Shown one piece after another: positions 1 through 7,844 of a stretch of DNA of 64,000 nt (position 1 is its first letter; the number at the start of each line of letters is the position of its first letter). Location: positions 124,001 through 188,000 of the forward strand of contig NZ_VWRQ01000012.1 in NCBI RefSeq assembly GCF_008635795.1. Direction: 5' to 3'. The translations under genes were made by a program, and so were the position numbers. Origin of the DNA: Paenibacillus tepidiphilus. Its GTDB lineage: Bacteria > Bacillota > Bacilli > Paenibacillales > Paenibacillaceae. Below the pieces are notes generated by a model. It was not told the DNA's origin and ran no database searches. It saw only the letters and a list, made by a program, of their open reading frames with translations.

Positions 1-511
1 GAACGGATGTAATAACAGCGACTAGGATAAAGACGAATGTGGTCTCGATCGCTGCAGGCAAAGAAAAGTCTATAGCGGGCATGCCGTCCAGATGGAGCAG
101 CTCCAATAAAATCAGGACAAACAGACGGGATATAAGCGCTCCGCAGAGAATCCCGGCGAACAGGGCCCCTAAACCGAGCAGCAAATTCTCCATGAGCAAA
201 TAACGGGCCGCCCAGCCTTTCGACAGACCGATGAGCTGGTACAAGCCGATCTCACGGCTGCGCCGCCGCAGAAAGATCCGGTTTGAGGACATGGTGAAGA
301 TTCCGATAATCACAACAAGCAGAACTGCTGCCGACTGAAACGCGGCCGAGAAGTTTACACTTGATTCGAGCAGCCGCTGAACCTGCGTGTCATGCTGCAG
401 GGAAGCGAAGACGAAGAAGAGACTCATACTGAAAATCAAAGCGAAGAAATATAGATAATATTGCTTCACATTTTGCCGCATGCTGCGGAGGGCTAAATCA
501 AATACCGTCAA
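1..511 (-). CDS. BceB/FtsX-type ABC permease, N-terminal part (runs off window)
   Basis: About 170 residues are visible before the window edge cuts the gene. The start is TTG at 511, with GGAGGGG six bases upstream; the N-terminus reads [21 protein letters not shown] first membrane helix follows, then a second hydrophobic stretch and the motif [18 protein letters not shown], which is typical of FtsX/MacB-like permeases in which the membrane part couples to the ATPase. The gene overlaps the stop of the upstream ATPase by 14 bp, so the two are translationally coupled. Neighbouring kinase and regulator genes mark this as a Bce-type antimicrobial-peptide sensing and resistance module. The rest of the protein, including the large extracellular domain that would show peptide specificity, lies outside the window. 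Confidence 0.85.
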   Translation of the reverse strand, partial: MTVFDLALRSMRQNVKQYYLYFFALIFSMSLFFVFASLQHDTQVQRLLESSVNFSAAFQSAAVLLVVIIGIFTMSSNRIFLRRRSREIGLYQLIGLSKGWAARYLLMENLLLGLGALFAGILCGALISRLFVLILLELLHLDGMPAIDFSLPAAIETTFVFILVAVITSV

Positions 512-1283
512 TATGATCCCCTCCTAACACCGCCTGGACATCAATAATATCCTTAAAGAAGGATTGCCTGGATTTCTCCCCGCGGTACAGTTCGGAGTAA
601 ATCTTTCCGTCCTTCAGAAACACCACACGGTTACAGTAGCTGGATGCGACCGGATCATGTGTGACCATGATGATCGTAACCCCTCTGTTCCGGTTCACCT
701 CATCCATGACTGACAATAACGAAGAAGCGGATTTGGAATCCAGTGCACCGGTTGGTTCGTCTGCAAAGACGATGGAAGGCTGATGGATAAGGGCACGTCC
801 GGCAGCGGTGCGCTGCTTTTGTCCTCCGGATATTTCGTAGGGGTATTTATGGGCCAGGTCCCGGATACCCAGCACCTCTGCGATTGCTGTGAACTCGCGC
901 TCTGCCCGCTGCTTGCTGATTTTGCCAAGAGACAGGGGCAGGAGAATATTCTCCTTAACCGTCAACGTATCCAGCAGGTTATAGTCCTGAAAGATGAATC
1001 CCAGTTTATTCCGGCGAAAAGCGGAAAGGGCAGCGCTGCTCATGGTAGAAATATCTTCGTTGTCGATGAAGATCGCACCGTCCGAGGCTCGGTCAATGGT
1101 CGCAAGGACGTTAAGCAGTGTCGTCTTCCCGGAACCGGAAGGACCCATGATCCCAACGAATTCTTTACGTAGAACCCGTAAGTCAATCCCTTTCAGAACC
1201 TGCTGGGCACCGCCTTTTGAACCATAGGTTTTATGAACATTGCGGGCGTGTAATACGGTCTCTTGTTCGTTCGACTCCTTCAT
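498..1283 (-). CDS. Bce-type ABC transporter ATP-binding protein
   Basis: 261 residues with every ABC ATPase motif: Walker [14 protein letters not shown]-loop [10 protein letters not shown], signature SGGQKQR, Walker [12 protein letters not shown] and a switch His in MVTHDP. This arrangement belongs to the MacB/LolD/BceA subclass that partners FtsX-like permeases. I chose ATG 1283 because GGAGGT lies eight bases upstream; an ATG 15 bases earlier would bury that site inside the gene. The gene overlaps the permease start. It is separated from the kinase gene by a terminator and has its own regulated promoter. In Bce modules the transporter both removes peptide antibiotics from their lipid targets and acts as the sensor for the kinase; the substrate here is unknown. 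Confidence 0.9.
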   Translation of the reverse strand: MKESNEQETVLHARNVHKTYGSKGGAQQVLKGIDLRVLRKEFVGIMGPSGSGKTTLLNVLATIDRASDGAIFIDNEDISTMSSAALSAFRRNKLGFIFQDYNLLDTLTVKENILLPLSLGKISKQRAEREFTAIAEVLGIRDLAHKYPYEISGGQKQRTAAGRALIHQPSIVFADEPTGALDSKSASSLLSVMDEVNRNRGVTIIMVTHDPVASSYCNRVVFLKDGKIYSELYRGEKSRQSFFKDIIDVQAVLGGDHIDGI

Positions 1284-1314
1284 GCAAGTACCTCCCAAGT
1301 TGATTTGTAGCTTA

Positions 1315-1343
1315 AGTGTACGATTGAATCCCTGTCCTGTCGC
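1315..1343 (-). promoter_or_regulatory. Predicted promoter of the Bce-type transporter operon
   Basis: Reading leftward, GCGACA at 1343-1338, a 17-base spacer and TACACT at 1320-1315 give a mediocre sigma-A promoter. A weak -35 fits activation from the palindrome about 32 bp upstream. Confidence 0.45.
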
Positions 1344-1374
1344 ATGTTTTGGGTGACGGCAGGGAAGGGGAAGG

Positions 1375-1388
1375 TGACAAATTTGTCA
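1375..1388. promoter_or_regulatory. BceR-type response-regulator box
   Basis: TGACAAATTTGTCA is a perfect 14-bp palindrome of the form TNACA-N4-TGTNA, the layout described for Bce-type regulator sites. It sits about 30 bp upstream of the predicted -35 of the transporter operon and about 90 bp upstream of the ATPase start. Confidence 0.7.
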
Positions 1389-1420
1389 GGTCAAAGAAGA
1401 TATACTTACTTATCTTGTAA

Positions 1421-1454
1421 CAAAAAAACAGCCAAGCTCAATCTTGACTGTTTA
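1421..1454 (-). terminator. Rho-independent terminator after the Bce kinase gene
   Basis: On the minus strand AACAGTCAAG, a six-base loop and CTTGGCTGTT (one mismatch) are followed by a run of seven T. It starts at the kinase stop codon and so separates kinase and regulator transcription from the transporter operon. Confidence 0.8.
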
Positions 1455-2498
1455 TAACGGGATATGTTCTTCTTGTCCTCTCCGGATCATTTCGAAGGCA
1501 TTAGGCTCAGGAAAAGCCATTCGCATCGCCGTGCCTTGCGGCTGATCCGGCAGAACCTTTAGTGAAATTCCTATTTTACCTGCCACGGTCCGGGCAAGAT
1601 AGAGTCCGAGCCCGGTAGCGGCGTTATGGATTCTTCCATTCCCGCCGGTGAAGCCCTTATCAAAAATACGCGGCAGGTCATGCGGCGGTATTCCCGGACC
1701 TTCATCCATCACATCCAGGATGACCCTCTCTCTGTCCGTCACATCCGTCAAGAAAGTGATGGTCTTACCGGAGGGACTGTATTTAATGGCGTTGGTCAGT
1801 AACTGCCGGATGATGAAACGGCACCATTTGCGGTCCGTAACGACGATGGCATCTTTACCCTCAATGCTGACGGCCAGGTTCTTCTCCATACACCAGGGGG
1901 CGAGCTCCCGGATTTCTTCTGCGGCAAGACGTTGTATAGAGATCCGTTCAAGGACGTAATCCGATTCCAGCGCAGGAAGACGGGTCATATACAGCTGGCG
2001 GTCAATGAGCAAATGAATCCTCAGCCATTCGGCTTCGAGCTTCTGCTGACCCGGTATACGCGGATGGGAGTCCAGAATCAGTTTCATGGCGGTGAGAGGG
2101 GTCTTGATCTCATGAATCCAGGCGGCAGTAAATTCATTTTCTATTAGCTGGGCTTCCTTACACTGAGAAAGCTTCTGTTTAAACTGGTAGTAGGCCTCTC
2201 TTAGAACGTCGTTCGTGATCTTATCCATGTCCAGCTCCGGTTCGGGAAGACGCTGAAGCCAGTCGGAAGACAAGTCTTCCTTCATGTTCGCAAGAGCTGC
2301 TATATATCTGGTTTCTTTCCTGGAACGCCATAAGATGAATACAAGAAACAGAATGCAGTAGAGCATATTCAAGTATAGGAAAGAGGTAGGTGCAACGCGC
2401 AATCCTTGATCGAGCAGGATCAGTAAATCGGTCAAACCCAGCAAAACGGTAAACAGCATGATCCAGCTCTTTTTGGAGACGATGTATCGGATAAACAT
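1452..2498 (-). CDS. Bce-type intramembrane-sensing histidine kinase
   Basis: 348 residues. Two closely spaced membrane helices in the first about 60 residues have almost no extracytoplasmic loop, the hallmark of kinases that sense through their ABC transporter. The phosphoacceptor His lies in WIHEIKTPLTAMKL near residue 130. The ATPase domain follows, with N-box LLTNAIKYSP, DEGPGIP and a G-box TGLGLYLA. A ribosome site AGGAGG precedes ATG 2498. The gene is 14 bp downstream of its response regulator, so the two are co-transcribed. It should phosphorylate that regulator when the adjacent transporter meets its peptide antibiotic. Confidence 0.92.
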   Translation of the reverse strand: MFIRYIVSKKSWIMLFTVLLGLTDLLILLDQGLRVAPTSFLYLNMLYCILFLVFILWRSRKETRYIAALANMKEDLSSDWLQRLPEPELDMDKITNDVLREAYYQFKQKLSQCKEAQLIENEFTAAWIHEIKTPLTAMKLILDSHPRIPGQQKLEAEWLRIHLLIDRQLYMTRLPALESDYVLERISIQRLAAEEIRELAPWCMEKNLAVSIEGKDAIVVTDRKWCRFIIRQLLTNAIKYSPSGKTITFLTDVTDRERVILDVMDEGPGIPPHDLPRIFDKGFTGGNGRIHNAATGLGLYLARTVAGKIGISLKVLPDQPQGTAMRMAFPEPNAFEMIRRGQEEHIPL

Positions 2499-2512
2499 AT
2501 AACCTATGCCTC

Positions 2513-3196
2513 CTATAATGTAATGGCCATATAACCCATTCCCTTCTTAGTCACAATGCCGTCCGCTAGACCAAGCGGTTCTAATTTTTGTCTCAGGCGG
2601 GTGATATTCGCTGTCAGGGTGTTGTCGTTCACAAACTGCTCATCCTCCCATAATTTACGGATCAAGTCATGGCGCGAGAGTACAGTATTGTTTGCCTTCA
2701 CGAGTGCCATTAACAAAAAGAATTCGTTTTTGGTCAAATCTGCTTCTTCTTCAGATCTGCGGATAACCCCCCGTTTTAAATCTATCAGGGCCCCGTTCCA
2801 TTCGAGAACATCTGTTTGCCCCTCGCTGTAAGCGTAGGTTCTGCGGAGAATCGCCTGAATTTTGGCAAACAGTACATTCGTATGAAAGGGCTTCTGAACA
2901 AAATCGTCCGCCCCCATATTCAGCGCCATGACCATATCCAAGGGGTGATCACGAGAGGATAAGAAAATAATCGGTACCTCGGATACGGAACGAATCTCTC
3001 TGCACCAATGAAAGCCGTCAAATTTGGGCAGGGTAATGTCCATAATAACAAGATGGGGCTGCTCATCAAGAAATGAATGCATGACCTCGTCAAAATGTTC
3101 AGGCTTCGTTACCCGAAACGCCCAGGCCTCCAATCCGGCTCTTAAGGCTTCAAATAACGCATGATCGTCTTCAACTACAAATATCGTAAACTCCAT
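2513..3196 (-). CDS. Bce-type OmpR-family response regulator
   Basis: 227 residues. The N-terminal receiver domain has the acidic pair ED near residue 9, phosphoacceptor Asp in LVIMDITLPKFDG and the conserved Lys in FVQKPF. The C-terminal winged-helix domain contains LTKNEFFLLMAL and ends GMGYMAI. AGGAGGTTCACTCT precedes ATG 3196. It heads the regulator-kinase operon. By family analogy it binds TNACA-N4-TGTNA palindromes, and one such palindrome is present upstream of the transporter operon. A predicted promoter lies at 3254-3283. Confidence 0.93.
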   Translation of the reverse strand: MEFTIFVVEDDHALFEALRAGLEAWAFRVTKPEHFDEVMHSFLDEQPHLVIMDITLPKFDGFHWCREIRSVSEVPIIFLSSRDHPLDMVMALNMGADDFVQKPFHTNVLFAKIQAILRRTYAYSEGQTDVLEWNGALIDLKRGVIRRSEEEADLTKNEFFLLMALVKANNTVLSRHDLIRKLWEDEQFVNDNTLTANITRLRQKLEPLGLADGIVTKKGMGYMAITL

Positions 3197-3253
3197 AGAG
3201 TGAACCTCCTTGTGCTCAGTTGTCCCGGTTTCTGTTAAAGCAAACTAAAATTA

Positions 3254-3283
3254 AGTATACCAAATGACTACTGAGTCTGTTAA
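3254..3283 (-). promoter_or_regulatory. Predicted promoter of the regulator-kinase operon
   Basis: TTAACA at 3283-3278, an 18-base spacer and TATACT at 3259-3254, reading leftward, about 60 bp before the regulator start. Confidence 0.55.
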
Positions 3284-3309
3284 ATGGGGGAAAGGGTGAC
3301 ATTGCTAAA

Positions 3310-3323
3310 TTCTCAATTGAGAA
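3310..3323. promoter_or_regulatory. 14-bp perfect palindrome in divergent intergenic region
   Basis: TTCTCAATTGAGAA is a perfect palindrome located 27 bp upstream of the -35 of the regulator operon and about 100 bp upstream of the divergent DinB-like gene. It may be an operator, but no cognate factor can be assigned. Confidence 0.35.
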
Positions 3324-3373
3324 ATGATTCACAAATTAGCCAAGACCGATGCAGAGAATGAGCAGGTTTTGTT

Positions 3374-3397
3374 TGTTAATAACAGAATATATTAACA
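3374..3397. promoter_or_regulatory. Inverted repeat upstream of the DinB-like gene
   Basis: TGTTAATA, eight bases, then TATTAACA: a perfect 8-bp inverted repeat 31 bp before the DinB-like start. The position suits an operator or core-promoter element. Confidence 0.35.
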
Positions 3398-3428
3398 TTT
3401 CCACATGCCCTGAATGGAGTTGATGGTA

Positions 3429-3899
3429 ATGAGTGACCAAATGGTAGCCGTCTTAAGAAGACAGTTCGAACCTACACTGGAAATGCTGAAGCAGCTTATC
3501 GAAGCATGCCCGGATGATCTGTGGAGGGAGGCCAAGTCAAAGTACTGGAAGCAGGTATTTCACGCTACAACCAGTATGAAATTTTGGTTCAGGCAGCAGA
3601 AGGATGAAGCATTCATCATTCCTGATTTTGGAAGAGATATAACAGAAGCCCTGGATGAGGATTGCTCTGACTATCCTACGAAAGAGGAAATGACGATTTA
3701 CGTGGATGAAATAACGGAGATGGCCCAGGCGTTCTTAGATAATCTTACTGACGATAATGTACTGGAACCATGTGCTCTGTTCGAAGAAATAACCAAAACG
3801 GATGTCATCCTCATGCAAATCCGGCATGTACAGCATCATATAGGCTACTGCAACAGTATATTGAATACTCATCACCTGGAAGCGGTCAAGTGGGTATGA
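3429..3899 (+). CDS. DinB-like four-helix protein
   Basis: 156 residues. The His in FHATTSMKFWF near residue 46 and the closing HVQHHIGYCN match the spacing of metal-binding His residues in the DinB/YfiT superfamily of four-helix bundle proteins, some of which are bacillithiol-dependent transferases. I take ATG 3429 because GGAG lies nine bases upstream; two earlier in-frame ATGs have no usable site. It lies 42 bp ahead of a DUF1905 gene on the same strand and the two may form a small operon. Substrate unknown. Confidence 0.7.
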   Translation: MSDQMVAVLRRQFEPTLEMLKQLIEACPDDLWREAKSKYWKQVFHATTSMKFWFRQQKDEAFIIPDFGRDITEALDEDCSDYPTKEEMTIYVDEITEMAQAFLDNLTDDNVLEPCALFEEITKTDVILMQIRHVQHHIGYCNSILNTHHLEAVKWV

Positions 3900-3941
3900 G
3901 CGGCCAAGATTGACATCCTTATTAAGAGGAGTGCTGTATAC

Positions 3942-4391
3942 ATGGTTTATGAATTTGATAGCGAGATTAAAATGCTGGAAGGTAAAATGAAATGGAAGGT
4001 TGTCTATTTTCCATATTCGGCCAGTGAAGCATTTGGCACCAACGGTAAAGTGCCGGTGCAAATCTCCGTCGACGGGCATGAGTTCGACCATACCTTGCTG
4101 CCGTCCAAGAATGGGCATTATCTTGTATATAACGAATTCATCCGCAGAGTAGTACATAAGGAACTCGGTGACAACCTTCATGTCATGCTTAAAAAGTGTG
4201 AGGAAGAGCGTAATGTTGTTGTGCCGGAATATATTGCATCACTTCTGGAAGGGCACCAGGTTCTAGGTGTATTTCTCAACCAGCCTGATTACATAAAGCG
4301 AGAGCAGATCAACCATATTGAATTGGCTAAGAAGGAAGAAACCAAGAATAACCGAATCCTGGCTTTAACGAAAAAACTTAAAGAAAAATAA
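3942..4391 (+). CDS. DUF1905 / YdeI-like protein
   Basis: 149 residues. The N-terminal about 90 residues (MVYEFDSEIKMLEGKMKWKV through NGHYLVYNEFIRR) fit the DUF1905 small beta-barrel domain. The C-terminal part, with a Val-Val-Pro-Glu segment and a Lys-rich tail, resembles the YdeI extension often fused to it. AAGAGGAG precedes ATG 3942. It follows the DinB-like gene closely. The family has no established biochemical role. A terminator follows at 4434. Confidence 0.7.
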   Translation: MVYEFDSEIKMLEGKMKWKVVYFPYSASEAFGTNGKVPVQISVDGHEFDHTLLPSKNGHYLVYNEFIRRVVHKELGDNLHVMLKKCEEERNVVVPEYIASLLEGHQVLGVFLNQPDYIKREQINHIELAKKEETKNNRILALTKKLKEK

Positions 4392-4433
4392 TTCTGCTTC
4401 ATCCCAACCGCATAGCATGCACCTTATCTAAGG

Positions 4434-4474
4434 TCCCGTAATCTGATTGTGGAAGGGAGGATTGCGGGATTTTT
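4434..4474 (+). terminator. Terminator after the DUF1905 gene
   Basis: TCCCGTAATC pairs with GATTGCGGGA (one mismatch) across a 16-base loop and is followed by TTTTT. Confidence 0.65.
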
Positions 4475-5085
4475 GCATGGGAAACCCGATCAAAGAATAG
4501 CACGATGAATTAAATGCTATAATATGGAAAATAATTAATAATATAAGAGGGAGGCGCTAACGAAGAAATGAATGGTCTTGTGATCAAATATAAAGCTGTT
4601 AACAGGTTGAACCTTACGTAACCAAGCTGCTCATAAAAGATTGCTCAGAACCGGCTGGATCATTTAACTTGTAAATTTTAACGGCAAATCAGGTTTTACG
4701 ATAAATCAGGTAATTGGATTATAGATCAGATGAATTCATGACTGGACATAAAATTGGATTGATGACATGAATTATTTAGGCTTAAAAAGCATTAAGCTAA
4801 ATATTATGTAAGTCAACAAAGTTGAATTTGATACTGTATATGATATTGGATTAAAGCGAAATTAGAAAAAGTTAAAGAAACAAAAAAATGAAAATAGAAA
4901 TAGTCCAAAAAGATAAGTAACTGTATGTAACCGAATAAACAGGTATTCAGCAGCTTAAATTAGCTTAATCCAAGCGGGTCCATATCATTTACTTAGTACT
5001 GTTTCACAAAACCCGTATTTTGTACATATGTATTAGGGTTGGAAAAAGCCTCTACCGACCGTGCTTTTTATTAACACATGTCGGA
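4475..5085. other. AT-rich gene-free stretch
   Basis: About 610 bp with stops in all frames and no convincing ribosome site or homology. It ends at the 18-bp repeat pair beginning at 5086, so part may be the interior of a decayed mobile element. Confidence 0.4.
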
Positions 5086-5135
5086 GGACAAGAACATAGT
5101 CCCTTGTAGGACAAGAACTTGGTCCCATTGCCGAT
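5086..5135 (+). repeat. Pair of 18-bp GGACAAGAAC repeats (copy set 1)
   Basis: GGACAAGAACATAGTCCC at 5086-5103 and GGACAAGAACTTGGTCCC at 5109-5126. Each is an imperfect palindrome bounded by GGAC and GTCC. The second copy plus the following ATTGCCGAT (27 bases in all, one mismatch) recurs inverted at 37996-38022. Multiple short end-repeats of this size are typical transposase-binding sites in Tn7/Tn5053/IS21-like elements, and a possible transposase tail is encoded about 370 bp to the right. Confidence 0.75.
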
Positions 5136-5153
5136 TAATCCCCTATTTTGGCC

Positions 5154-5180
5154 ACAAAAAAACAACTCACTCGAGTTGTT
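5154..5180 (-). terminator. Terminator after the small protein at 5181
   Basis: AACAACTC and GAGTTGTT form a perfect 8-bp stem with a four-base loop, followed on the minus strand by seven T. It abuts the stop codon at 5181, which supports that gene being real. Confidence 0.75.
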
Positions 5181-5393
5181 TTAATAATCATGCTTCTTTA
5201 TATATGAACTAACGTAATTAATCAGTTCATAATTTTTTGGATATTCGATGGATATCCGTGCCGGTACGTAGGATTTCATTTTTGAAATAGCTCTCTTTTT
5301 TCTTAAGCTATGATTCGGGCATTGATGGTCAACGATTTTTGTGTCGATTGTATTCTCATAATACATCATAAGGTTTATTCTTTTAGCACTCAT
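5181..5393 (-). CDS. Small hypothetical protein
   Basis: 70 residues, unrecognised. It is rich in Lys, Tyr and Ser and has no membrane helix; the sequence begins MSAKRINLMMYYENTIDTKI. The ribosome site is weak (GATAGG about nine bases before ATG 5393), but a textbook terminator follows directly. It may be the last gene, or a 3' fragment, of a decayed mobile element lying between the 18-bp repeats and the transposase-like fragment. Confidence 0.4.
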   Translation of the reverse strand: MSAKRINLMMYYENTIDTKIVDHQCPNHSLRKKRAISKMKSYVPARISIEYPKNYELINYVSSYIKKHDY

Positions 5394-5505
5394 AACATTA
5401 ACCTATCGAGGCTGGTCGCCAACCAGTAAGAATTCATTACTTGTATCGAATTGCTGATGCCCTCAAAATTTCTATACATGACTTAATGCCCTGAGTAGGT
5501 TATCT

Positions 5506-5835
5506 CTACTCTTTGCTGTCTCCCTTCAGCCTGGTTTTCAATAATTGAACCGCTTCAAAATATAACTTTTGGATATCTGAATTAATCTTATGATCGCTCA
5601 AATTTATTGCGGAAGCATTTATTACTTGATATAGATGTAATATATATATTTCTGAAACATCTATAGGATCGTAAATAATGGGGACCTTCCACTCCCCTTT
5701 TTTTAGTGCTCTTTCAAACCAACCAAGCTGAATCATCTTACCGTTTGTATAGTATAAATCATTAAATTTAATTCCTTTAGCAGTTATATAAGCTACACTA
5801 ACTTCCAAACGCTCTGTTATTTGCACGTCCATCAC
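5506..5835 (-). pseudogene. Possible C-terminal fragment of a Mu/TnsB/TniA-type transposase
   Basis: 109 residues. The stretch AKGIKFNDLYY...WKVPIIYDPIDVSEIYIL fits the beta-barrel domain found at the C-terminus of Mu, TnsB, TniA and IS21-type transposases (pattern GI-x-FN-x-LYY ... KV-x-YDP-x-D-x-S-x-IYV). A helical tail follows. The DDE catalytic core and the DNA-binding N-terminus are absent, so this is a remnant or a stand-alone relative. GTG 5835 or ATG 5832 overlaps AGGTG; GTG 5823, about six bases after it, is a better-spaced start. Neighbouring 18-bp repeats could be the matching binding sites. The family match is by eye only. Confidence 0.5.
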
Positions 5836-5961
5836 CTCATTAATACTATCGCCAAATCCGAAATAAATGATACGTAAAAATATTATTTATATCAAATGAC
5901 TTATATACATACATGTATCGCTTCTTCCCCATTGTTTACACTTACATCAAGAGGTGTAACA

Positions 5962-6303
5962 ATGGAAACTTCCGTAATGAAGAAGATAGGACAGCGTGTC
6001 CGTGATATCCGGAAATCAAAAGGTTTGTCCCAAGAACAGCTGGGTGAAAAGGCCGGCTTTCATTTTTCCTACATAGGCGGCGTCGAGAGAGCAGAAAAAA
6101 ATATTACCCTAATCAATTTAATTAAAATTGCTGACGCATTAGAGGTACCTATTATCGATCTGTTCTCCTATACAAGACATCAAAAATCAGTGCTAAATGA
6201 AAAAGACATCTTGTTAAATCAATTGGTTGATATCCTGATGAGTTTAAAGAAAAGCGATCTTCGCAAAGTCCAACTATTCTTAGATGAGTTTTTCGAAAAA
6301 TAG
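5962..6303 (+). CDS. XRE-family helix-turn-helix regulator
   Basis: 113 residues. Residues 5-65 form a Cro/CI helix-turn-helix domain (IGQRVRDIRKSKGLSQEQLGEKAGFHFSYIGGVERAEKNIT), followed by a short helical tail ending DLRKVQLFLDEFFEK that may mediate oligomerisation. ATG 5962 has GAGGTG eight bases upstream; the longer reading frame upstream lacks a site. It lies 89 bp ahead of ku on the same strand, but a terminator-like hairpin stands between them, so control of ku is possible, not shown. Confidence 0.85.
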   Translation: METSVMKKIGQRVRDIRKSKGLSQEQLGEKAGFHFSYIGGVERAEKNITLINLIKIADALEVPIIDLFSYTRHQKSVLNEKDILLNQLVDILMSLKKSDLRKVQLFLDEFFEK

Positions 6304-6310
6304 AAGTATG

Positions 6311-6342
6311 CCGCAGCCTCGCTCTGGGTTGCGGTTTATTTG
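6311..6342 (+). terminator. Probable terminator after the XRE gene
   Basis: CCGCAGCC pairs with GGTTGCGG (one G-T pair) across an eight-base loop, followed by TTTATTTG. Confidence 0.5.
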
Positions 6343-6391
6343 TTTATAAATATGGGAATGAATTCCTAATAAATGTTAGGAGGGATTTTCT

Positions 6392-7213
6392 ATGCATACC
6401 ATATGGAAGGGGGCCATCAGCTTTGGGCTCGTACATGTACCCGTCAAACTCTATGCGGCAACCGAAGAGAAAGAGATTGCTCTTCAATTGCTTCATCGTA
6501 ATTGTCATGGATCAATTAAAAATCAGAGGTTTTGTCCCTCTTGTGGCACTTCTGTAGAACAGGAGGCAATTATCAAGGGCTTTCCAATTGATACAAATCA
6601 GTATGTAACTTTTGAAAAAGAAGAATTGGATAAAATTCAAGAAGAATCCAGCAAAAGGATTAGCATCATTGATTTTATCAAAGAGGATCAGATTGACCTG
6701 ATGTTTACTCAGAAAGCTTATTTCCTTGGTCCGGATACCCATGGAAGTAATGCTTACTTCTTATTTCTAAAGGCTCTTGAGACTTCTAAACGATTGGCAA
6801 TAGGCAAACTTACTCTTCGCTCAAATACGAAACTATGTGTAATGAAACCTCTTAATGGGAATTGCATTCAACTGGCCACCATGCACTACGCTAATGAGAT
6901 TAGACCGATCACTAATGTCCCAAACTTATCAAACAGTACTTCTATTGATGAAAACCAACTGAATCTGGCCTTGCAGATAGTTAAGGGGATGTCAGGTAAA
7001 TCGGATATAGCCTCTCTCTCCAATCCTGAACAAGAAAGACTTCAAGCAGCCATACAGTCTAAGATTGCTGGTCAACAGATCATCTTTAAACCAACACAAG
7101 AAGCTGAAGTAGTTATTGATTTACTGGAGGCGCTTCAGAAAAGTGTTAAGATGAGTAAGAGCAAATCAAAGCCAAGACAAGTTGCTCAGAATAGTGAAGA
7201 AAAGTTGGGATAA
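6392..7213 (+). CDS. ku: Ku-type DNA end-binding protein (NHEJ)
   Basis: 273 residues beginning MHTIWKGAISFGLVHVPVKLY, the invariant start of bacterial Ku. The CxxC pair in FCPSCG near residue 50 and the core continuing to residue about 250 complete the single-domain protein, with a Lys-rich tail (KMSKSKSKPRQ) for DNA contact. AGGAGG precedes ATG 6392. Bacterial Ku binds double-strand ends and recruits the ligase-polymerase LigD; no ligD gene is in this window, so the partner must be elsewhere. A terminator follows at 7218. Confidence 0.95.
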   Translation: MHTIWKGAISFGLVHVPVKLYAATEEKEIALQLLHRNCHGSIKNQRFCPSCGTSVEQEAIIKGFPIDTNQYVTFEKEELDKIQEESSKRISIIDFIKEDQIDLMFTQKAYFLGPDTHGSNAYFLFLKALETSKRLAIGKLTLRSNTKLCVMKPLNGNCIQLATMHYANEIRPITNVPNLSNSTSIDENQLNLALQIVKGMSGKSDIASLSNPEQERLQAAIQSKIAGQQIIFKPTQEAEVVIDLLEALQKSVKMSKSKSKPRQVAQNSEEKLG

Positions 7214-7217
7214 AACG

Positions 7218-7250
7218 AAAAGAGCTCCTTAGCTGAAGGCGCTCTTTTTT
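7218..7250 (+). terminator. Terminator after ku
   Basis: AAGAGC...GCTCTT stem with an inner AAGG/CCTT extension and six T. Confidence 0.75.
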
Positions 7251-7281
7251 GATTGCTTTACCAGTAATATGTGTTGAAAGG

Positions 7282-7669
7282 AAATAAAGTATTAGACTCG
7301 ACGCCGCGATCAGCAGCTCCGGTTACACCGGCCAGCGGCAGCGCATGCTTCAGCTCGCGTTCCTGGTTCTCCGGAAGTTCCTCGCGCCGTGATCACCAGC
7401 TCTGGTTCGCCGGCCAGCGGCAGCGCATGCTTCAGCTTGTGCTCCTGCTTCTTCGGAAGCGCCGGGCGCCGGGGGATCGTCAGCTCCAGTTACACCGGCC
7501 AGCTGCTTCACATGCTTCAGCTCGTACTCCTGGTTTTTCGGAAGCGCCCGGGCGCAGCAATTGGCAACCGGCTACATCGGCCAGTAGCAGTGCATTCTTC
7601 AGTCTAATACTTTCTGGTCTGATTCTTTTTGGACACCCTCTTGATGTCTCAGTCTACTTTTTATTTTTT
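7282..7669. mobile_element. Inverted-repeat-bounded element with 82/85-bp tandem repeats
   Basis: AAAGTATTAGACT at 7286-7298 is mirrored perfectly by AGTCTAATACTTT at 7601-7613; a second right-end-like copy, CAGTCTACTTTTTATTT, begins at 7650. Inside are about 3.7 GC-rich degenerate tandem units keyed on CGGCCAGCGGCAGCGCATGC, with starts spaced 82, 85 and 82 bp. The periods are not multiples of three and the reading frame shifts at every unit on both strands, so this is not a repeat protein; a 139-codon open frame through it is incidental. The terminal repeats match those flanking the nucleotidyltransferase gene near 61.5-62.5 kb. Confidence 0.65.
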
Positions 7670-7844
7670 GTGCCTGACAATTTTCATTAAGAAGGCCTCA
7701 TAGAATCAACAACTCCGGTCTTATACTTTATTTTCTTCGCACAATAAGAAAAACACGGTTTTCTGATTTTTTAAATACCTCCACATAATTTACACACTAT
7801 TTTCAGATACTATGAGACTATCTGTTAAGCTGGAGATGAACAAG

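Noticed and set aside
5086..5126. CRISPR-like repeats
   Set aside because: Only two units at one place, 5-bp spacer, and inverted copies elsewhere; no cas genes.
7271..7690. Plus-strand 139-codon frame over the tandem repeats
   Set aside because: The repeat period is not a multiple of three, so the frame changes at every unit; no ribosome site and no coding pattern.
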